This document shows positions 7,827-14,002 of a DNA stretch of 64,000 bases, piece after piece (positions within the stretch are counted from its first letter, which is position 1; each line of letters begins with the position of its first letter). Source of the stretch: Roseofilum reptotaenium CS-1145 (lineage in GTDB: Bacteria > Cyanobacteriota > Cyanobacteriia > Cyanobacteriales > Desertifilaceae); the NCBI RefSeq assembly GCF_028330985.1, contig NZ_JAQMUE010000098.1, forward strand, positions 1 to 64,000, written 5' to 3'. The notes under the pieces are model-generated. The model saw only the letters and a list, made by a program, of their open reading frames with translations. It made no database searches and was not told the DNA's origin. Both the position numbers and the translations under genes were made by a program.

Positions 7827-8179
7827 CTAGTCTCTTAAAGTCAGGTTGTATTGTTCCACCAGTTGCAAGAATTGTTTGATTTGATAAATTTTGGCTTGTC
7901 CTTTGTAGTTTTAGATGTTAACTATAGCGTTTCTCTCTTCTATGAGGTACAGCTTGAAGCCTTAGAAACTAAGCTCTACAAGCTATTGCCTATTGCCTAG
8001 CGCGAAGCGCTATAGATCGTAACTAGATCCGGAATATCTGGATGAATAAATATATGATGACTCCCATTTGTACGATCTAATAAAAAACCAAATTCCTCAA
8101 CTAAAGAAATAAATTCACTAAACGAAATATTTTTTGATCCACCGAGAACCTTTTCTAGAGTTTTCTGCTTTTTACTCAT
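7827..8179 (-). pseudogene. hicA: hicA toxin gene interrupted by a dispersed repeat
   Basis: The first 55 codons (8179-8015) encode a HicA/YcfA N-terminus with the catalytic-histidine segment NGSHHIFIHPD. Reading then runs into a repeat element and stops. The missing C-terminus, NYKGQAKIYQIKQFLQLVEQ and the following YNLTLRD, is found intact at 7910-7830, ending in TAG two bases before hicB. The repeat is flanked by near-identical 13-bp sequences, and removing one of these plus the element (101 bp) gives an 83-codon frame, the size expected of HicA, with a single TAA at the junction. The gene as it stands should not make a functional toxin. Confidence 0.9.
7923..8014 (-). repeat. TATAGCG-ended dispersed repeat, copy 3, inserted in hicA
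   Basis: A 92-bp segment bounded by TATAGCG (7923-7929) and CGCTATA (8008-8014). On the minus strand it aligns along its length with copy 1 at 3329-3428. Direct repeats TAGATGTTAACTA (7912-7924) and TAGATCGTAACTA (8013-8025), identical at 11 of 13 positions, flank it and overlap its terminal TA on each side. Confidence 0.85.
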
Positions 8180-8337
8180 ACAGGAAATGTTCTGTTCATT
8201 CGTAAAGTAAAAGTGACTAACGAGTAGTGCATTATCGATGGATGTAGGGTATGGGTAATTTCTTCCCCATCCTCACCCTTCTTCCCCCTCTCCCCCATCT
8301 TTTTCTAAAGCATCATTTTAGAGCGGTCAAGGCAGTA

Positions 8338-8358
8338 GGGTGCGTTAAGAACGCACCC
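8338..8358. repeat. Hairpin downstream of the COG0523 GTPase gene
   Basis: GGGTGCGTT and AACGCACCC form a perfect 9-bp stem around AAG. It ends 11 bp before the stop codon of the minus-strand GTPase gene, so it may act as its terminator, although no T run follows. It resembles a palindrome widely scattered in cyanobacterial genomes (from memory, not checked). Confidence 0.5.
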
Positions 8359-8369
8359 TCAAGAACTCC

Positions 8370-9506
8370 TTACCCCCCAAAGCCTTTACCGCGATGGTTT
8401 GAGGTTAGAGTTAAACAATTATTCAACTGGGAAAGCAGTGTTTCTTTGTCCAAATCTTGACCAATTAACACAAGCTGGTTTTTCGGTTCCCCTTTCCATT
8501 CTTTATCGTCGAGCGTAAACCGTTTACCACTCAGGTGGAAGATATGGCACATGGGGCTTTCTTCAAACCAGAGAATCCCCTTAGCGCGAAAAATATTTGC
8601 GGGTAACTGGTGATCGAGAAACTTTTGAAACTTCTTAATCGAAAAGGGGCGATCGCTCTGAAATGAAATCGACATAAATCCATCATTTTCCAAATGGTGA
8701 GAATGATGGTGATCATGATCGTGATGCTGGTGATGTTCATGATCGCGATCGTGATGCTGGTGATGCTCATGATCATGCTCGTGATTGTGATGATCGTGAT
8801 GGTCATGATCATGATCGTGGTCATGACCATGATCGGCTTCTTCTTCAAAATATTTATCGGACTCAAATAAACCCACACTCAAAACCAATGGTAAAGACAC
8901 CTCACTTTTCACTGTCTTTAAAATCCGAGCATCGGGCTTAATATCACGGATTTTCACCTCTACAAGATCCACATCCGCTTCATCCACCAGATCCGTCTTA
9001 TTCAACAGAATAATATCCCCATAGGCGATCTGACTATAGGCTGCTTCCGAATTAAACAAATCCAAGCTAAAATTCTCCGAATCCACCAGTGTGACAATCG
9101 AATCTAGACGGGTTAGATCTCGTAATTCCGTACCCAAAAATGTGAGGGCTACTGGAAGCGGATCGGCGACTCCTGTTGTTTCTACCACCAAATAATCTAA
9201 GTTTTGTTGGCGTTCTAGGACACGATAAACGGCATCAGCTAACTCATTATTAATGGTGCAGCAAATACAACCATTACTCAATTCCACCATATCTTCACCA
9301 GTGGAAACAATTAGCTCATTATCAATGCCTATTTCGCCAAACTCATTGACAAGAACAGCCGTTTTTACGCCCTGTTGGTTACTGAGAATATGATTAAGCA
9401 GGGTTGTTTTCCCACTTCCGAGGAACCCCGTGATGATGGTTACGGGTAAAGGAGGTAAAGCGGTGTCTTGCTGTTGAGATGGGTTGGAGGTTACTGCTGA
9501 GGTCAT
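8370..9506 (-). CDS. COG0523 (CobW/ZNG-type) metallochaperone GTPase with histidine-rich insert
   Basis: 378 residues from ATG at 9506; an upstream start at 9581 is open but adds an unlikely 25 residues. It has Walker A GFLGSGKTT (27-35), the metal-binding CxCC motif in NGCICCTINNEL, NKTD for guanine, and a C-terminal CobW_C domain. Residues ~223-271 are an almost pure His/Asp/Glu stretch, a likely zinc, nickel or cobalt store. Family members deliver metal to target enzymes at the cost of GTP; which metal and target cannot be told from sequence. No cobalamin gene is nearby, so cobW itself is not favoured. No clear Zur site was seen upstream. Confidence 0.9.
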   Translation of the reverse strand: MTSAVTSNPSQQQDTALPPLPVTIITGFLGSGKTTLLNHILSNQQGVKTAVLVNEFGEIGIDNELIVSTGEDMVELSNGCICCTINNELADAVYRVLERQQNLDYLVVETTGVADPLPVALTFLGTELRDLTRLDSIVTLVDSENFSLDLFNSEAAYSQIAYGDIILLNKTDLVDEADVDLVEVKIRDIKPDARILKTVKSEVSLPLVLSVGLFESDKYFEEEADHGHDHDHDHDHHDHHNHEHDHEHHQHHDRDHEHHQHHDHDHHHSHHLENDGFMSISFQSDRPFSIKKFQKFLDHQLPANIFRAKGILWFEESPMCHIFHLSGKRFTLDDKEWKGEPKNQLVLIGQDLDKETLLSQLNNCLTLTSNHRGKGFGG

Positions 9507-9759
9507 AATGGTACTGTGCAAACGAGTCTCAATTTGTCTATTATCACCCATAAATAGGGAATTGGGCGATCGCCCGACCAATCCAGTCGATCTGAGTTAT
9601 CAGTCAAGGGGACAATAAGATATAATTAATACCCATAAGATGGACAGACTAGCTAGGTACGGATACGGTGGAGAAGCAAAGTAAACCGCGATCGCCACTC
9701 AAGCAGACAGAATGATTACAGATTAAGCGATCGCCGTTGAGTCATTGGAGGCGATTAAG

Positions 9760-10197
9760 ATGTCTAAAAAAGCGGTTTATTCCATTACAGAAAAAATTAA
9801 GTTTTCCGGTCTAGTGTTTTTGAGTTGGATGATATTCGGTTTTGTACTAGCCATTATCTTGGAGATTTTATTCGGTATAATTTCAGGATTTTGGATGCTG
9901 ATACTAGACATATTTTGGATATTGCCTATCCTTTTCTGTGTACTAGGTTTAGTTGGCTTAGGCACGGATATTCTGCAAGGCAAAACATCTGAATATAATC
10001 TTGGATATTGGTTCTTTTTACCGTTTTTAACTTTGGCTAGAATGACGGGGTTAAATGAAAAATTTTATATATCCAAGCAATTAAGAAGAGTTGTTTGTTC
10101 CCCCTATCTCCCCATCCCCCCATCACAGCGCAAAGCGCTATATGTTGGGGGAAACTCAGAGAATTACGATTGCTATTTCACAGAAATTGTTGAATGA
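9760..10197 (+). CDS. Small membrane protein with a repeat-derived C-terminus
   Basis: 145 residues from ATG 9760, chosen because GGAGG lies 8 bp upstream; a TTG at 9745 is also open. Residues ~16-45 and ~48-68 are strongly hydrophobic (VFLSWMIFGFVLAIILEILF, MLILDIFWILPILFCVLGLV), and a third weak segment follows. I do not recognise the family. The last ~35 residues are read from a partial dispersed repeat and then from an out-of-frame stretch of a PIN toxin relic, so the native C-terminus has probably been replaced. It may be a damaged gene. Confidence 0.55.
   Translation: MSKKAVYSITEKIKFSGLVFLSWMIFGFVLAIILEILFGIISGFWMLILDIFWILPILFCVLGLVGLGTDILQGKTSEYNLGYWFFLPFLTLARMTGLNEKFYISKQLRRVVCSPYLPIPPSQRKALYVGGNSENYDCYFTEIVE
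10102..10143 (-). repeat. Partial copy of the TATAGCG-ended repeat
   Basis: The palindrome AGCGCAAAGCGCT at 10127-10139 followed by ATA, with CCCCATCCCCCCATC-like sequence on its left, matches one end of the repeat seen at 4543-4649. Only this end is recognisable. It lies exactly at the junction of the membrane-protein frame and the PIN relic. Confidence 0.5.
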
Positions 10198-10435
10198 ATT
10201 AGAAAGCACATTGAATAAAAGCAAACTTGAACGCAAGTTACAAGCATTAGATTGGATGGTATCACCTGTGATTAATTTGATTGCAGAATCAGTAGTTTTA
10301 TATTCTATTGATGAAATAACTGTACCTAATCTCAGAGATCCAGACGATAATATCTTACTCGTTTTAGAAGCATATCAGGGAATTAGTATGATGACGGCTA
10401 AAGATTTTTGGCAAAGATATTTTGAAAGTAATTAA
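10142..10435 (+). pseudogene. Vestigial PIN-family toxin
   Basis: The 97-residue frame from ATG 10142 contains pieces of a COG1569-type PIN toxin: SQKLLNELESTLNKSKLERK in the middle and NLRDPDDNILLVLEAYQG, with the conserved DPDDN. Two parts expected of the family are absent: the N-terminal LDTNVLVSA-type strand with the first catalytic Asp, and the YLVTGDKDLL-type segment before the final MTAKDFWQRY. Both deletions remove active-site residues. A repeat fragment sits where the N-terminus should be. Very unlikely to be functional. Confidence 0.6.
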
Positions 10436-10752
10436 GGGTGACAACCGTATGAGAGCTTCTAGAGGTAAAGCTTTTGAAGATCGCCCCACCATAGCGAGTC
10501 AACTGGATTGAGGACAGTTTAGCTAAAAAAAATTTCCCACTCTTCCGGATTCAGAAGAGCCAGCTAGGGATAGTGGTATGGTAGATGCACCCTGATGATT
10601 CCCCTTGGCTCCCCCGCTAAGGGGTTTTTTTTTGAGATGGAGGGGGGAATGGAGGATAGGGAGACGCGGAGATTCCTCATTACCAATTACCAATTACCAA
10701 TTATCGATTACCCATTACAGTGGCATCATGTTAGAGTGATGGCATAAAATCA
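10436..10752. other. Intergenic region with a possible small RNA
   Basis: No protein gene. It holds a small hairpin (CTCTTC...GAAGAG near 10550), a strong terminator at 10601-10633 with no obvious gene ending upstream other than the PIN relic 165 bp away, and a simple ATTACCA-type repeat at about 10678-10715. The terminator could end a short RNA starting near 10575-10590. Confidence 0.4.
10601..10633 (+). terminator. Strong intrinsic terminator
   Basis: CCCCTT at 10601-10606 pairs with AAGGGG at 10619-10624, extended by GC pairs inside the loop, and is followed by nine T residues. Confidence 0.75.
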
Positions 10753-10794
10753 GTGCAACCCATTGAGCCAAAAAGATTAAACGAACCCTCTGCT

Positions 10795-11946
10795 ATGGAT
10801 CGGGATTTTGATAAACGCGATAACGAGTCTGACTTGAATACAGATTCTATCCCTATGGCTTCTTGGTCAATGGAACAAGAGGTCAATGGGTTGATGGATG
10901 ATTTGTTTGAAGATATTGACCGCGTGTTAGATCGCGGCGGCACTCTGCCGAAGAAACCGGTGCAACCGCAATCTGTTTCCCTCAAACCCTTGGATATTCC
11001 TTCGATGAAGTTGCCCCAGGCGATCGCCGAAAATCTGGCTCAGATCTCCCCAGAATTAGCCAGTTTAACCCGTATCCCTCAGATCGGGAATCAGACGAAT
11101 ACATTGACAACGGTAGAGGAGAGCCAAATGAGTTCCCCTACTGAGGAAAACCCAGAGATAGAATGGGCAAACTGGGCACAGGATTTAGAACCAACGGTAT
11201 TACAAGAGGAAGAGGCGCGTCCAGTAGCTCCCCCTGCACCAACGGTTCAACCTTGGTGGGATCGTTGGCTATTGGTTGGGTTGGGGACGGCGATCGCCCT
11301 TCCCCTAGGTTGGTGGATATCCAGCAGCCAGGGAGGACAAGGGATACGCCAACAGTTTGCCCAGTTCTTACCCTCTAGTCAACCCAGTCCAGAACCCATG
11401 GCTCCGGTTGATTTGTCCTCCACAGCTTTAGCGGATGAAGAGTTTGCCCATTATATGCAACGTGCTTTGAAGTTAAAGGATCAGTTAGAGCAAAATCAGG
11501 AGGAGCCACAACTGAGTGACTCTGAAGGTGAAGCGTCTGAAACCCCTCCATCTGCTCCCAGTAAAATTTTGGAGCGCGTGTATATTCCCGTTTATCAACC
11601 GACTCCAGCACCTGCACCTTCTCCAGAGGTGGCGGCTGCACCGTTACCGAGTCCTACTGATGATAGCGCGGATAGCGCGTCCCCTTCCCCCGTGCCGTCA
11701 CCTGTTGTTCCCCAGGCGAGCAGTAGTCCACCAGAGAGTCCGCCAGAGAATATGATGTTGACGGGAATTCTGGAATTGGGCGATCGCTCGGCTGCCTTAT
11801 TTGAAATTGAGGGCATGTCTCGGCGGTTTCAAGTCGGAGAAATGATTGGTTCGAGTGGATGGATGTTGGTGGATATTGTCAATCAAGAAGCCGTCATTCG
11901 TCGTAATGGTGAAGTGCGATCGGTGTTTGTCGGTCAAAAGTTTTGA
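10795..11946 (+). CDS. Single-pass protein with PilP/GspC-like C-terminal domain
   Basis: 383 residues from ATG 10795; a GTG at 10753 is also possible. Layout: acidic N-terminal region, one membrane helix (WWDRWLLVGLGTAIALPLGWW, residues ~161-181), a long Pro/Ser/Glu-rich linker with PSPVPSP-like runs, then a compact C-terminal domain (MMLTGILELGDRSAALFEIE ... RFQVGEMIGSSGWMLVDI ... RNGEVRSVFVGQKF) whose pattern is that of PilP/GspC pilus and secretion proteins. That resemblance is by eye. A bitopic protein with an extracytoplasmic C-terminus is likely. The TIGR04376-like gene follows after 111 bp. Confidence 0.65.
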   Translation: MDRDFDKRDNESDLNTDSIPMASWSMEQEVNGLMDDLFEDIDRVLDRGGTLPKKPVQPQSVSLKPLDIPSMKLPQAIAENLAQISPELASLTRIPQIGNQTNTLTTVEESQMSSPTEENPEIEWANWAQDLEPTVLQEEEARPVAPPAPTVQPWWDRWLLVGLGTAIALPLGWWISSSQGGQGIRQQFAQFLPSSQPSPEPMAPVDLSSTALADEEFAHYMQRALKLKDQLEQNQEEPQLSDSEGEASETPPSAPSKILERVYIPVYQPTPAPAPSPEVAAAPLPSPTDDSADSASPSPVPSPVVPQASSSPPESPPENMMLTGILELGDRSAALFEIEGMSRRFQVGEMIGSSGWMLVDIVNQEAVIRRNGEVRSVFVGQKF

Positions 11947-12057
11947 GAGTTACTGTAGGGGCAGGTTGACTAAATTCTCTGGTTTTCTAATCCAAGTGTT
12001 AGCGAACCTCCCCTTACAACGGGTTTACGATTCTGTCAGTGGAAGGAGGAGAAAATA

Positions 12058-12636
12058 GTGGGTATTTTTGATGATATTAATCGCTTTTTAGAAGATCGTT
12101 TGGATGAATTTCTACGCAAGCATCCCCAGTTGGAGCTGTCGATTTTAGAAGATCAGCTCCATGAACAACAGGAAGATACCCTGCGCCTGATTGTCGATTT
12201 ACAGCGTCAGGAAAAACAAGCCCAAGAAGAAATTATAGCAACGGCTCAGGAAATTCAGCGTTGGCATACTTGGGTGCAAAAGGCAACTGCAAAAGGGCGG
12301 ATGGATTTAGCACAAGCAGCACAAGAGAGAGAAAATGCCCTGTTGCATAAAGGGAATCAGTTATGGGGAAAAATGCAAGGCTGTAAACAGAGAATTGCTA
12401 AAGCCAAAGAACTATATCAGGAAATTAAAAAGCGCAAGGAAGAGGTTCATGCTAGGGTTTTACAAATGGAAGCTGAAGCCAGTGCCAGTGACCAACAAAA
12501 AACAACCCATTCTCCTCCTGGTTGGAATCAGGGTTACACTCCCATTGGCAGTAGTCCCGATCAGTTAGAAGAAGAATTTCGCCGTTGGGAAGCCGATCAA
12601 GAATTGCAAGATTTGAAAGACCAGATGAAGAATTGA
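12058..12636 (+). CDS. TIGR04376-like coiled-coil protein
   Basis: 192 residues starting at GTG 12058, with AGGAGG about 10 bp upstream. It begins MGIFDDINRFLEDRLDEFL and is dominated by heptad-rich helices (ILEDQLHEQQEDTLRLIVDL, KGRMDLAQAAQERENALLHK), followed by a disordered Ser/Pro stretch and a final helix. I recognise it as a family confined to cyanobacteria (TIGR04376) of unknown function. No signal peptide is seen. It may be co-transcribed with the PilP/GspC-like gene upstream. Confidence 0.75.
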   Translation: MGIFDDINRFLEDRLDEFLRKHPQLELSILEDQLHEQQEDTLRLIVDLQRQEKQAQEEIIATAQEIQRWHTWVQKATAKGRMDLAQAAQERENALLHKGNQLWGKMQGCKQRIAKAKELYQEIKKRKEEVHARVLQMEAEASASDQQKTTHSPPGWNQGYTPIGSSPDQLEEEFRRWEADQELQDLKDQMKN

Positions 12637-12655
12637 TTATGAATAATAGACTTCG

Positions 12656-12680
12656 GTAGGGTGGGAACTGCCAGCCCTAC
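12656..12680. terminator. Imperfect hairpin between convergent genes
   Basis: GTAGGG (12656-12661) and CCCTAC (12675-12680) flank a loop with a further GG/CC pairing. It lies between the coiled-coil gene and the FAD monooxygenase gene, which converge here; it could serve either. No T run. Confidence 0.4.
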
Positions 12681-12691
12681 TGGACTTAATA

Positions 12692-13975
12692 TTAGGCTTT
12701 GCCCATCGATAATTTGACTCGGTTAATCCAATTTTTGTGCCGATTCAAAATCTGAGAATAGGGTAAATCAGTTTCAAAGATTTCGGTGAGAATAAAGGGT
12801 TGAAAGATCTGGGGAAACCATTGGGTTAGTTTTTTCCCTAACATCACATGGAAGAGAAATTCTAGAAACATGGGTTTACTACGGGGAAAGGTATAGTCAG
12901 CCAATTCTCTGAGGGCATGAACTTCAGGAAGTCTTTGGCAGGAAAATTCAGGCAGTGCTTTGGCCCAATCATCCTGATATTGGTCTAATAAACCTGTACA
13001 AAACAAAACATCTTGTAGGGCGCAGTTACAGCCTTGACCAATGGAAGCAGAAACGGCATGAACGGCATCACCAATTAATAAGATCCGGTCTTGATCGTGG
13101 AGGCGATCGCATTTGACGGTTAAGATTCTGGAAGGCTGGCGTTGTTTTAAGGCATTGGCTTCTTCTAAAGGCATTAATTCCCCTAAAGGATGACAATGTT
13201 CTTGCAAGAATTGTAACACTTGTTCCCCGGTTTGGAGACCTTCTAAAGGGTTGCAATCTGGAGGGAAAACAAGGGTTCCATGAAGCCAATCTTCAGCCTG
13301 GGGAACCATGAGTAAGCGCATACCCTCTCCTAAATTCCAGCTATGAATGCGATCTCCAGCCAGTTCAATGTTTTTGTCCTGGTTGATACGGGGAGAGAAC
13401 GCGGAAATATAGGCATCGGGAACATACTCTTGTTCACACTGAAAATCAGTGGTTTTTACCAATACTTCCCGGACTCGCGATCGCACGCCATCTGCACCGA
13501 CAAGGCGATCAAAGCCTACACTAAAGGGTTTGCCGTCTCTAGGTTGGAGGGTAATGGTGTTTTGCTGGCGATCGAGATCTATACAAGTACAGTCAAACTT
13601 TACGGTTAAATGGTCATTTCCATAACGATTTAACAAATGCTCTAGGAGAACGACAGTTAATTGATTGCGATCGGTCATCCAAATGGGAGTTTTGCGATCA
13701 ATCTGACGCGGTTTTCCTTTGGAGCGATGCAAGAGGGTTCCTTGAGAGAGGATAGCATGGGAGGAGATCGCGTCTTTTAAGCCTTCAATAGATTCCAGAG
13801 CTTGCAGTCCTCGTAACTGAAGCGTGAGGGGAAATGTGCGCTGATTCGAGGGTTCTATGAGACGGGGATCGCTACGACGCTCGTAGAGTTCAACCTTATA
13901 TTTCCCTCGCAAGAGCAAGGAATGGGCCATTAATAAACCCGCAGGACCTGCACCGATAATGATTATTTTTTCCAT
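12692..13975 (-). CDS. FAD-dependent monooxygenase (group A flavoprotein)
   Basis: 427 residues. The FAD Rossmann motif is at the start (IIIIGAGPAGLLMAHSLL), the DG motif is FDRLVGADGVRSRVRE, and the second FAD motif is RILLIGDAVHAVSASIGQG. This is the p-hydroxybenzoate hydroxylase/kynurenine 3-monooxygenase group, which uses NAD(P)H and O2 to hydroxylate an aromatic or related substrate. The C-terminal part, including FPRSKPMFLEFLFHVMLG, resembles kynurenine-3-monooxygenase-like proteins, but no kynurenine-pathway gene is nearby, so the substrate is unknown. ATG start. The next gene upstream ends 27 bp away on the same strand. Confidence 0.85.
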   Translation of the reverse strand: MEKIIIIGAGPAGLLMAHSLLLRGKYKVELYERRSDPRLIEPSNQRTFPLTLQLRGLQALESIEGLKDAISSHAILSQGTLLHRSKGKPRQIDRKTPIWMTDRNQLTVVLLEHLLNRYGNDHLTVKFDCTCIDLDRQQNTITLQPRDGKPFSVGFDRLVGADGVRSRVREVLVKTTDFQCEQEYVPDAYISAFSPRINQDKNIELAGDRIHSWNLGEGMRLLMVPQAEDWLHGTLVFPPDCNPLEGLQTGEQVLQFLQEHCHPLGELMPLEEANALKQRQPSRILTVKCDRLHDQDRILLIGDAVHAVSASIGQGCNCALQDVLFCTGLLDQYQDDWAKALPEFSCQRLPEVHALRELADYTFPRSKPMFLEFLFHVMLGKKLTQWFPQIFQPFILTEIFETDLPYSQILNRHKNWINRVKLSMGKA

Positions 13976-14002
13976 GATGATTGGATTTTGATTTTCCTTT
14001 TC

